From NCBI GenBank assembly GCA_020073465.1, contig JAIQFC010000019.1, positions 1 to 64,000 on the forward strand: DNA of 64,000 nt, read 5' to 3'. Position numbers and translations under genes: made by a program. Under the pieces are notes generated by a model. It did not search any database, had not been told where the DNA came from, and saw only the letters and a list, made by a program, of their open reading frames with translations. How positions within the stretch are numbered: position 1 is the stretch's first letter; each line of letters starts with the position of its first letter. Positions 44,068 to 51,980 of this stretch are shown piece after piece. The DNA comes from Terriglobia bacterium. GTDB lineage: Bacteria > Acidobacteriota > Terriglobia > Terriglobales > Acidobacteriaceae.

Positions 44068-44943
44068 ATGAAAACGGGCAAGTTGGCCAAAACTTACCGG
44101 GTAGACAGCGGCAAGTATTTTCGGATGAAGGATTTTGATCCTACCGATACCGGACACTGGCGCTCCAAAGAGCATGCTGAACAGGCGCTGCTCGAGAGCA
44201 TCGCACGTACTGCCGAATTGCAGGACAGGCTCTACGCTCAGGATCGCTGGTCCTTGCTTCTGATTTTCCAGGCGATGGACGCAGCCGGAAAGGACGGAGC
44301 TATCAAGCACGTCATGTCGGGCGTCAATCCGCAGGGCTGCCAGGTGTATTCCTTCAAGCAGCCGTCGTCACAAGAACTGCAGCACGATTTCCTTTGGCGT
44401 ACGACCTTGTGTCTGCCGGAGCGCGGGCACATCGGTATTTTTAACCGTTCCTACTACGAAGAAGTGCTTGTCGTCCGGGTTCATCCGGAGTTGCTGAAGA
44501 ACGAGAGAATCCCGGATCCGCTCGTGACCAAGCATGTTTGGGAAGAACGCTTTGAGGACATCCGAAGTTTTGAAAAGCACATCGCCCGCAGCGGGACACT
44601 CATTCGTAAGTTCTTTCTGCACGTCTCCCGGAAGGAACAGAAGAAGCGGTTTCTTGCGCGGCTGGAGGAGCCGGAGAAGAACTGGAAATTCTCTGCAGCC
44701 GATATTCGGGAGCGGAACTGCTGGGACGACTACCAGGAGGCTTATGAGGACCTGATTCGCAACACGGCCACGCCGGACGCTCCCTGGTACGTGGTGCCCG
44801 CTGACAATAAGTGGTTTACGCGGCTGGTGCTGTCTTCGGTAATTGTCGATACGCTTGAGGGATTGAAGCTCTGCTACCCGAAAATCGACGCGGGCAAGCG
44901 TAAAGAACTGGAAGCCGCGCAGAGACTGCTGTTGAACGAATGA
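44068..44943 (+). CDS. Polyphosphate kinase 2 family protein
   Basis: A 291-residue PPK2: LLLIFQAMDAAGKDGAIKHV (Walker A; Gly-Lys-Asp-Gly), NPQGCQVYSFKQPSSQELQH, GIFNRSYYEEVLVVRVHP (Walker B) and FFLHVSRKEQKKRFLARLEE. It transfers phosphate from polyphosphate to nucleotides. The sequence and length fit the class that phosphorylates AMP and/or ADP, which I cannot separate by eye. No operon partner; the next gene on this strand starts about 100 bases downstream. Confidence 0.9.
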   Translation: MKTGKLAKTYRVDSGKYFRMKDFDPTDTGHWRSKEHAEQALLESIARTAELQDRLYAQDRWSLLLIFQAMDAAGKDGAIKHVMSGVNPQGCQVYSFKQPSSQELQHDFLWRTTLCLPERGHIGIFNRSYYEEVLVVRVHPELLKNERIPDPLVTKHVWEERFEDIRSFEKHIARSGTLIRKFFLHVSRKEQKKRFLARLEEPEKNWKFSAADIRERNCWDDYQEAYEDLIRNTATPDAPWYVVPADNKWFTRLVLSSVIVDTLEGLKLCYPKIDAGKRKELEAAQRLLLNE

Positions 44944-45045
44944 CGCGTACACCGGCTTGTCTGGCCGGAACGCGGCTCTTTGCAGGAACCCTTTGGCGGC
45001 AGTACCATTGCCAATTGTCCAATTCTTCGCCGGAGAACCCAGAAC

Positions 45046-48000
45046 ATGGTCGGTCCCCACACGTCTAACGGATCCGCATCGTTCCGAGCCGTTTGTTCGA
45101 TCTGTCTTGCTGTAGTGTTTTCAATATTGTTACTCAGACCGGGATTCGCTCAGTCGAAGCCCGAGCGCCAGTCCAAAGCGGTCAAGCCCACGGAGGCGAA
45201 GTCTCCCACGCCTGCGACCACCACGGACCAGAGTGCGGCGAACAACCCGACAGAAACCACCAAGTCAGAAGAGAAGTCGTTCAAGGGAATGAAGTACCGC
45301 TTAATCGGCCCCTTTCGCGGCGGCCGGTCGCTGACCGCGGCGGGCGTACCGGGTGATCCAACTACGTACTACTTCGGAGGCACCGGCGGCGGAGTCTGGA
45401 AGTCCACCGACGGCGCTATGACCTGGTCTTCGGTCTTTGACAAGGAAGGTACGTCGTCCATCGGCAGCATCGCCCTGGCGCGCTCGAATCCCAACGTGAT
45501 CTACGTGGGTACAGGCGAAGCCTGCATTCGCGGGAACATCTCACACGGCGATGGCGTGTACAAATCGCTCGATGGCGGAAAGACTTGGAAGAACGTTGGC
45601 CTGCGCGACTCTCGGGCCATCGGCAAGGTCATTGTCAATCCTTCGAATCCCGATATTGTTTTTGTAGCTGCCCTTGGCCATCCCTTTGGTCCGAACTCCG
45701 AGCGCGGCATTTTTCGCACGATGGACGGTGGCAAGACCTGGGAGAAGGTTCTGTCGAAGGACGAGAACACCGGCGGCATCGATGTCGCCTTCGATCCCCA
45801 CAACCCGAACATTCTGTTTGCCGCATTGTGGCAGGCACGGCGGACCGCATGGGGAATGTCGAGTGGCGGGCCGGGAAGCGGACTCTACCGCTCCAACGAT
45901 GGCGGTACTACCTGGAAGCACTTGGAAGAACATGGGCTGCCGAAGGGTCCCTATGGAAAGATCGGCGTAGCTGTAGCCGCCAACTCGGAGCGCGTCTACG
46001 CCCTCATCGAAGCCCACAATCCGGACGGCGGACTCTACCGTTCCGACGACGGCGGCGAAACCTGGCGGCTGGTCAATCCGAGCCACAGCCTGTGGCAGCG
46101 GCCCTGGTATTACATGCATGTCATCGCCGACCCGAAGGACGAGAATGTCCTCTACATCATGGATGTGGACGCGTACAAGTCGACCGACGGCGGCCATCTG
46201 TTCAACAAGGTCAAGGTTCCGCACGGGGACAACCACGGCCTGTGGATCGATCCGATGGACACGCACCGCATGATTGCCTCGAATGACGGCGGAGTCACCG
46301 TGACGCTGGATGGCGGCAAGAACTGGACGCCTGAGGACAATCAGCCCACAGCGCAGTTCTACCACGTGATCACCGATACGGCCACGCCGTACCGCGTCTA
46401 TGGACCACAACAGGATAGCGGGACAGTGGCCATCGCCAGCCGCAGCGATGATGGCTCAATTAGCCGCACCGACTGGTACGACGTTGGTGGCGGCGAGGCC
46501 GGCTACATCGCGCCTTATCCTCCCGATCCAAATATCGTTTACGCTGCCGACTACCAGGGAAATATCACGCGCTTCGACAAGCGCACCGGCCAGGTCAAGG
46601 CGATTACGGTCCAACCCGAACTGTCCGACGCTCACGGTGCGGCCAACCTGGAGCACCGGTTCCAATGGACAGCGCCCGTCATGCTTTCTCCGCATGATCC
46701 CAATACGCTCTATCACGCCGGCGAGCGTTTGTTTAAGACCACCGACGGCGGCGTGCACTGGCAACCCATCAGTCCGGATCTCACGCGCAACGACAAGAGC
46801 AAGCAGAATGTGTCGGGCGGCGATATCACGTTGGATGATTCCGGAACAGAGTATTACGACACGATCTTTGCCCTGGCCGAATCTCCAATCACGAAGGGAT
46901 TGCTCTGGGTGGGCACCGACGACGGCTTGATCCAACTCACCCGTGACGAGGGCAAGACCTGGACTAACATCACGCCGAAGGACTTGCCGGAGTGGAGCCG
47001 TATCAGCCAGATTGATGCCTCGCCGCACGATGCCGCGACCGCCTACGTTGCCGTCGATCGGCATCAGTTCGACGATCTGCGGCCCTACGTCTACAAGACC
47101 AGCGACTACGGGAGAACCTGGACGAAGATCACGAACGGAATTCCGGACACGACGTTTGTCCGTGCTGTCCGCGAAGATCCCAAGAAGCGGGGCTTGCTTT
47201 ACGCCGGAACCGAGGAAGGCGTGTATGTATCCTTCGACGACGGGGCCAATTGGCGCTCGTTGAAACTGAATCTGCCGACCACTCCTGTGCATGATTTGGT
47301 CGTCAAAGACAACGATCTGGTAGTCGCCACGCACGGGCGGGCGTTCTGGATACTCGATGACCTGAGCCCGCTGCGTCAGTTCAGCGACGACATCACGAAA
47401 AAGGAAGTGTTTCTCTACACGCCGGGACCTGCTTACCGCATCCAGGCGGGCACGGCGGGAGAACGCCATCCATCCAAGCGCACGGGGCAGAATCCACCCG
47501 TGGGAGTGATCTATTACTTCCTTAAGGACGCGCCGAAGCCAGAGACGGAAACGAAAATTGAGATCCTGGACGCCTCGGGCAGTGTGATTCGCAAGTACTC
47601 CAGCGCGGAGCTCAAAGTCCCGGAAGAGCCTCTTGATCCCGACGACAAGAGACCGGAGAAAGAGATCAAGCCAGAAGCGGGGTTGAACCGTTTTGATTGG
47701 GACTTGCGCTCGGAAGAAGCCCATCGGGTTCCCGGCTACTACCTGTGGGAGTATGGTGCCGGCGCGCGCGGGCCGGTGGTGGCGCCCGGACACTATCAGG
47801 TCCGGCTTACGGTAGGAACGCAGACGCAAACGGCGCCGCTGGAGGTGAAACTGGACCCGCGGGTGAATGTCAGCCAGTCTGATCTGGATCAGCAATTCAG
47901 CCTGCAGATGCAGATTCACAATGAACTCAACCATGTCTATGACGCCGTCAACCAGATCCAGGACGTTCGCTCGCAGTTGGCGGGCCTCAAGCGGCGTCTG

Positions 48001-48378
48001 CCTGCAAATGCCGGTGCGAAGACGATCTCCGCTTCGGCCGATGATCTGGAGAAAAAGATGATCAGCATTCGGGATCAACTCATCAACCTGAGGATCTCCG
48101 CGAACGAGGATTCGCTGGCTTATCCGCCACAACTGGACGCAAAACTGGCATACCTTGCCATGGACGTGGGCACGGCCGACTCTGCGCCCACTGAAGCGGA
48201 GCAAGTCGAATTCGCCAAGCTGAAAGGCCAGACCACGGAACTGCTGGGCCGTTGGACTGAACTGCAGCGTGGCGATCTCGCGGCGTTCCAGAAGCTCGCC
48301 ACGGAAGGCAGCCTGTCCACGGTCGTAGTTCCGCCGCCAGGCCGTGCCGCAGAACCGGAAAGGGCGGAGGCGCACTAG
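45046..48378 (+). CDS. Secreted BNR/VPS10-type beta-propeller (glycosidase-like) protein
   Basis: About 1110 residues. A signal peptide (AVCSICLAVVFSILLLRPGF, then AQS) is followed by a low-complexity spacer and propellers with BNR/sortilin repeats such as GGGVWKSTDGAMTWSSVFD, GVYKSLDGGKTWKNVGLRDS, GLYRSDDGGETWRLVNPS and YKTSDYGRTWTKITNGIP. A C-terminal helical part (about 970-1090) has heptad-like runs (QFSLQMQIHNELNHVYDAVN). These proteins are annotated as glycosyl hydrolases, but catalysis is unproven; they may bind surface polymers. GGAG ten bases before ATG 45046 supports that start; the frame opens at 44980. Confidence 0.85.
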   Translation: MVGPHTSNGSASFRAVCSICLAVVFSILLLRPGFAQSKPERQSKAVKPTEAKSPTPATTTDQSAANNPTETTKSEEKSFKGMKYRLIGPFRGGRSLTAAGVPGDPTTYYFGGTGGGVWKSTDGAMTWSSVFDKEGTSSIGSIALARSNPNVIYVGTGEACIRGNISHGDGVYKSLDGGKTWKNVGLRDSRAIGKVIVNPSNPDIVFVAALGHPFGPNSERGIFRTMDGGKTWEKVLSKDENTGGIDVAFDPHNPNILFAALWQARRTAWGMSSGGPGSGLYRSNDGGTTWKHLEEHGLPKGPYGKIGVAVAANSERVYALIEAHNPDGGLYRSDDGGETWRLVNPSHSLWQRPWYYMHVIADPKDENVLYIMDVDAYKSTDGGHLFNKVKVPHGDNHGLWIDPMDTHRMIASNDGGVTVTLDGGKNWTPEDNQPTAQFYHVITDTATPYRVYGPQQDSGTVAIASRSDDGSISRTDWYDVGGGEAGYIAPYPPDPNIVYAADYQGNITRFDKRTGQVKAITVQPELSDAHGAANLEHRFQWTAPVMLSPHDPNTLYHAGERLFKTTDGGVHWQPISPDLTRNDKSKQNVSGGDITLDDSGTEYYDTIFALAESPITKGLLWVGTDDGLIQLTRDEGKTWTNITPKDLPEWSRISQIDASPHDAATAYVAVDRHQFDDLRPYVYKTSDYGRTWTKITNGIPDTTFVRAVREDPKKRGLLYAGTEEGVYVSFDDGANWRSLKLNLPTTPVHDLVVKDNDLVVATHGRAFWILDDLSPLRQFSDDITKKEVFLYTPGPAYRIQAGTAGERHPSKRTGQNPPVGVIYYFLKDAPKPETETKIEILDASGSVIRKYSSAELKVPEEPLDPDDKRPEKEIKPEAGLNRFDWDLRSEEAHRVPGYYLWEYGAGARGPVVAPGHYQVRLTVGTQTQTAPLEVKLDPRVNVSQSDLDQQFSLQMQIHNELNHVYDAVNQIQDVRSQLAGLKRRLPANAGAKTISASADDLEKKMISIRDQLINLRISANEDSLAYPPQLDAKLAYLAMDVGTADSAPTEAEQVEFAKLKGQTTELLGRWTELQRGDLAAFQKLATEGSLSTVVVPPPGRAAEPERAEAH

Positions 48379-48977
48379 TTTCCTGGATTGATGCCGTCTT
48401 AAACGGCTGTCCCGCGGGCATTCTGCCCACGGGTACATCCCCCGACGAACAAGTCACGGGCGAAATCCTGGCTGATGACTGCGCTGATTACTCCTATTAC
48501 TTCCGTGCCACCACCATGGCACTGATGTGCCTTGTCCGCCTTCTGTCGCGTTGATATTGTGCCGATAGATCATGTGACTGTTCCTCCCCTAAGGTGCCTG
48601 CCAATCCATTGGGGGTGTTATGCGGATAATGCATCTGTGCTATGCGGCAATTGGATTTGCGGTGGCCCGCTGGATTTTCCGGCGGCAGTCAGTGCCGTTA
48701 GCCGATCCGGTCACACGTTTCCGGTCTTCGGGCCTTCTGTAGAGTGTAGCTTCTCAGAGTTGGGCGCGCGCCCCGTTGCGCCTCCATTTCGTCAGCGCGC
48801 GCCCCTTTCACTTCCGTCCTCAGCGTTTTCCATCCTTCAACGGGCAGCGGATTCTGCCACCCTCCACAGTCGGCCGTTGCGAGGTGCCAAGCTCTACACC
48901 TGAGAACCTCCATCGAGCGGCAAGACGGCTTGAGCCTCGTGCTAGACTAAACGGAAATCCACACAATTGAGGTGGCG
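48379..48977. other. Intergenic region before purQ
   Basis: About 600 bases without a supported gene. Two hairpins lie at its left end: GCCGT-CTTAA-ACGGC at 48393-48407 and CCCGCGGGCA-TTC-TGCCCACGGG at 48411-48433 (one mismatch), probably ending the upstream gene, though no T run follows. A possible extended -10 for purQ is listed separately. The frame 48532-48903 has no recognisable content. Confidence 0.5.
48940..48948 (+). promoter_or_regulatory. Possible extended -10 element for purQ
   Basis: TGC followed by TAGACT matches an extended -10. The start point would lie about 25 bases before the ATG at 48978. No good -35 seen. Confidence 0.35.
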
Positions 48978-49673
48978 ATGAAATTCGGTGTTATCATTTT
49001 CCCCGGCTCCAACTGCGATCATGATGCCTACTGGACCGTACAACAGGTTGCCAAGCAACCTGTAACCTTTCTGTGGCATGAGTCGCATGATCTGGAGAAC
49101 TGCGACGCTGTGATCGTGCCGGGCGGTTTCGCGTATGGAGACTATCTCCGGACGGGAGCGATCGCGAAGTTCTCTCCAGTGATGGAGTCGGTGCGGAAGT
49201 TCGCGGCGAGTGGCGGGCTTGTGCTTGGCATCTGCAATGGCTTCCAGATTCTCTGCGAATCGGGGCTTCTGCCCGGGGCCTTAATGCGCAACGTGGGGCT
49301 TAAGTACGTCTGCAAACCAGTACAGGTGCGTGTCGAAAACGTGGACACTCCTTTTACCAGTGGATGCCAGCGCGGGGAGGTTCTCACCATTCCCATCGGC
49401 CACATGGATGGCAACTACTTTTGCGACCAAGCCATACTCGACGAACTTCAACGAAACAACCGCATCGTGTTCAGGTATTCTTCACCAGCAGGAGAGATTA
49501 CTCCCGAAGCCAATCCGAACGGATCTTTGGACAACATTGCAGGCATCTGCAGCGTCGGCGGCAACGTTGTCGGCATGATGCCGCATCCGGAACGCTCTGC
49601 CGAGCCCGAACTGGGCTGCGTGGACGGACTAAAAGTCTTTCAATCGATGGTCGGCGCCATGGCAACGCGGTAA
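48978..49673 (+). CDS. purQ: Phosphoribosylformylglycinamidine synthase, glutaminase subunit PurQ
   Basis: A 231-residue class I glutamine amidotransferase: [60 protein letters not shown] (nucleophile Cys in GICNG) and [12 protein letters not shown] (His-Glu of the triad). It supplies ammonia to PurL in purine synthesis. purL and purS are not in the window. A GAGGTGG block directly before ATG 48978 acts as ribosome-binding site; the frame starts six bases earlier at a GTG. Confidence 0.93.
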   Translation: MKFGVIIFPGSNCDHDAYWTVQQVAKQPVTFLWHESHDLENCDAVIVPGGFAYGDYLRTGAIAKFSPVMESVRKFAASGGLVLGICNGFQILCESGLLPGALMRNVGLKYVCKPVQVRVENVDTPFTSGCQRGEVLTIPIGHMDGNYFCDQAILDELQRNNRIVFRYSSPAGEITPEANPNGSLDNIAGICSVGGNVVGMMPHPERSAEPELGCVDGLKVFQSMVGAMATR

Positions 49674-49815
49674 CATGTAAAATTGTTAGTGCTGGCTCGA
49701 ATTTTCCTTGGTATTCACTGACACCTTCGATATATTGTCCCCGTAATTTGCTTCCCCTGCCGTTTGACTCAAAACAGTTTTTTTCGCAGGCACACGCAGG
49801 GAGGCGTGTCTCTCA

Positions 49816-50931
49816 ATGACACCAAAGCAGATTCTCGATTCTTTCTCTGAAACTCTGATGCAGGATGAACGGATTCTGAGCGCGCAGGAGCGGGCGTTGC
49901 TCACCATTCTTCTGCAACACGCGAAGGCAGCATCCAACGACAGTCCAGAAACGCACGCAAGGGTCAATGCGGTGATCGCCTCGGCGGTGGGTGAGGCCGT
50001 AGCGCAACGAGCCTTTGCAGTCTTGGGGGGCAGTATTGTCGATCGCATTCTCGCACCTTCCGCAAGCGATGGAGAGGCCGAGGACAGAACGATCTACGCT
50101 CGGCCAGGTCCGATTCCACCGGGCAGTCCCAAGCCGCCATCTCCTGGACCGATACCACCCGGGCATAAACCGCCGCACAAACCTCCACACAAACCTCCGC
50201 TGAAGGATGAACCCAAGGGACCGATACCTCCAGGCCATGGCCTGCACTCGGTCGAAACGAAGATGCAGGAACAGCCGGGTGGGTCGGACGGGACGACAGA
50301 CGTCGGAATTCTGGACAAGCCACAGAATTTGCCTGCACAGTGCGTTGTGCTCGATGAGTTCCTGGCGCCGCAGGAACTGGAAGATCTCGTCAGCTACACC
50401 CTGCAGCACGAGGCCGACTTTCGGACTAGCGAAGTGATCACGCCGTCAGCGGATGACGGAATCGTCGACTACGACCACCGGCGCTCCCGGGTTCTGATGA
50501 ACGCCGGGAAGCACGAGAGCGTCATTTTCGATCGAATCAAGACCGTACTGCCGCTGGTGTTGACCCGACTGGGCATGGAGGAATTCCCTATCGCCTCCGT
50601 CGAGTCGCAGATCACAGCGAGCAACCACGGCGATTACTTCCGCGAACACCCGGACAACGGCCAGGAAGGGGTGGCTTTCCGCCACCTGACCTTTGTCTAT
50701 TTCTTCCATCGCGAGCCACGCCAGTTTGAGGGAGGGGAGTTACGCATCCACGACGCGCGCTTGCAGGGAGAACACTACGTCAGCACGGGTAACTACCAGG
50801 CTATCGTGCCGCAGCAGAATCAGATCGTATTCTTCCCGTGCTCGCTGCTGCACGAAATCACTCCGGTGAAGTGTCCATCACTGGCCTTCGCCAACAGCCG
50901 CTTCACGCTGAACGGATGGCTTCGCCGGTAA
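49816..50931 (+). CDS. 2OG-Fe(II) oxygenase with leader-like N-terminus and proline-rich repeats
   Basis: Three parts are visible in 371 residues. Residues 1-85 are helical and Ala-rich (ILDSFSETLMQDERILSAQE, VNAVIASAVGEAVAQRAFAV), resembling a RiPP leader or a docking domain. Residues 97-142 are a proline-rich tract with three GPIPPG units, a tandem HKPPHKPPHKPP and no predicted structure. Residues about 160-371 are a prolyl-4-hydroxylase-like oxygenase with ligands His278-x-Asp280 and His346 and the 2-oxoglutarate Arg362. The tract resembles the substrate of the catalytic domain, so self-hydroxylation is an attractive hypothesis. The next gene is a second oxygenase, overlapping by 16 bases. 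Confidence 0.75.
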   Translation: MTPKQILDSFSETLMQDERILSAQERALLTILLQHAKAASNDSPETHARVNAVIASAVGEAVAQRAFAVLGGSIVDRILAPSASDGEAEDRTIYARPGPIPPGSPKPPSPGPIPPGHKPPHKPPHKPPLKDEPKGPIPPGHGLHSVETKMQEQPGGSDGTTDVGILDKPQNLPAQCVVLDEFLAPQELEDLVSYTLQHEADFRTSEVITPSADDGIVDYDHRRSRVLMNAGKHESVIFDRIKTVLPLVLTRLGMEEFPIASVESQITASNHGDYFREHPDNGQEGVAFRHLTFVYFFHREPRQFEGGELRIHDARLQGEHYVSTGNYQAIVPQQNQIVFFPCSLLHEITPVKCPSLAFANSRFTLNGWLRR

Positions 50932-51962
50932 ACAACTCGGAATGGCTCGCATGGGTCGCGAGTCTCATGGGGGGTGTGTCGAGGCATACGTGTGCCTCGA
51001 CGTACCCCTCGGACCGGTTCTATTGCCTGCTCGACGAGTTGCCGTTGCATTTGATTCCCCGACAAATGTTGTCCTCCGTGTATTCGCCTGGTGAACACAA
51101 GGAGGAGCTTCGTCTCAATCCGCTCTGCCAGTTTCTGCGGGACGGCGAGGTGCCTTCAGACCTTGGTGCTTGCCGAGATTTCCTGGACGGGTTCGCCCTG
51201 CAGGGAACGGTTGCCTGGGTGAGACAGCCCGAAACGGATGTCTTGTCCCCATTCTGGGTAGGCCCGAAGCTGGAATCAGTCCTAGCCAACTACAACTCGG
51301 GGCAGTTCGAACCCGGGTGTCTGTCAGAATCGGACGCACAACTGCTGTCGTCGGCTGGCATCCTGAGCTCGGCTGGGAGTTCCGTGCAGGCCGGCCAACT
51401 TTGGCGCGCGCAAATCGCCAGAAGCGCGCAGATGTTCGAGCAACGCAGTTACGCTCCCACACGCAATTTGATCCATCCATTTCACGTTGCGGCCCTCCGT
51501 CGCTACTACCGCAACATGATTCGTGCCGGGAATATCCTTCTGGGTGACGTTCAAAGTTCCCGGCGCTACGTCGCGCACAACGAGAGTGTCGCACGCTTCT
51601 TCCACCATCAGATTGCACCAGCGGTCAGCGCGGTCGTGGGAGAACCGGTGAAACCGTCCTACGTATATTTGGCTTCGTACATGAGCGGGGCAGAGTTGAA
51701 GAAGCACACCGATCGCGAGCAGTGTGAATTCAGCATCACGTTGTGTCTCGACTTCTCACCCGAACCCAGGCATGAGACTCCGTGGCCGATCCGCCTTGAG
51801 CCTTCCGGAGGTGAGGTGATCGTGTACCAGGGACTTGGTGACGGCCTCGTATATCGTGGAACCCGCGTCCCACACTACCGCTCGCCGCTCCCTGAGGGGC
51901 AGACCTCGACCTCGATGTTCTTTCATTATGTGCCCCAGGATTTTGCGGGATCGCTGAACTGA
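50916..51962 (+). CDS. Second 2OG-Fe(II) oxygenase-like protein, coupled to the first
   Basis: The C-terminal third (about 245-345) has an oxygenase fold: SYVYLASYMSGAELKKHTDR with His264-Thr-Asp266, a long strand GGEVIVYQGLGDGLVYRGT, and His320 in VPHYRSPL as probable third iron ligand. The usual distal Arg is not obvious. The N-terminal 230 residues are not recognised; they contain VAWVRQPETDVLSPFWVGPK and a helix-rich part RNLIHPFHVAALRRYYRNMI. ATG 50916 overlaps the end of the first oxygenase gene; the frame extends to 50838. Expression is therefore coupled, which suggests the two modify the same substrate or work in sequence. Confidence 0.65.
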   Translation: MASPVNNSEWLAWVASLMGGVSRHTCASTYPSDRFYCLLDELPLHLIPRQMLSSVYSPGEHKEELRLNPLCQFLRDGEVPSDLGACRDFLDGFALQGTVAWVRQPETDVLSPFWVGPKLESVLANYNSGQFEPGCLSESDAQLLSSAGILSSAGSSVQAGQLWRAQIARSAQMFEQRSYAPTRNLIHPFHVAALRRYYRNMIRAGNILLGDVQSSRRYVAHNESVARFFHHQIAPAVSAVVGEPVKPSYVYLASYMSGAELKKHTDREQCEFSITLCLDFSPEPRHETPWPIRLEPSGGEVIVYQGLGDGLVYRGTRVPHYRSPLPEGQTSTSMFFHYVPQDFAGSLN

Positions 51963-51980
51963 GGTTCTGCGTTTAGCCGG

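Noticed and set aside
46456..48438. 660-codon open frame antisense to the BNR-propeller gene
   Set aside because: It mirrors the codon pattern of the strongly supported plus-strand gene, has no domain-like text and no ribosome-binding site. Long antisense frames are common in GC-rich coding DNA.
48532..48903. 123-codon frame before purQ
   Set aside because: Pro/Ser/Arg-rich with no motif or ribosome-binding site; the region looks non-coding.
50101..50240. Proline-rich repeats as a possible collagen-like surface protein
   Set aside because: The repeats are too few and irregular for a Gly-x-y collagen helix and are in frame with the oxygenase domain, so they are treated as part of that protein.
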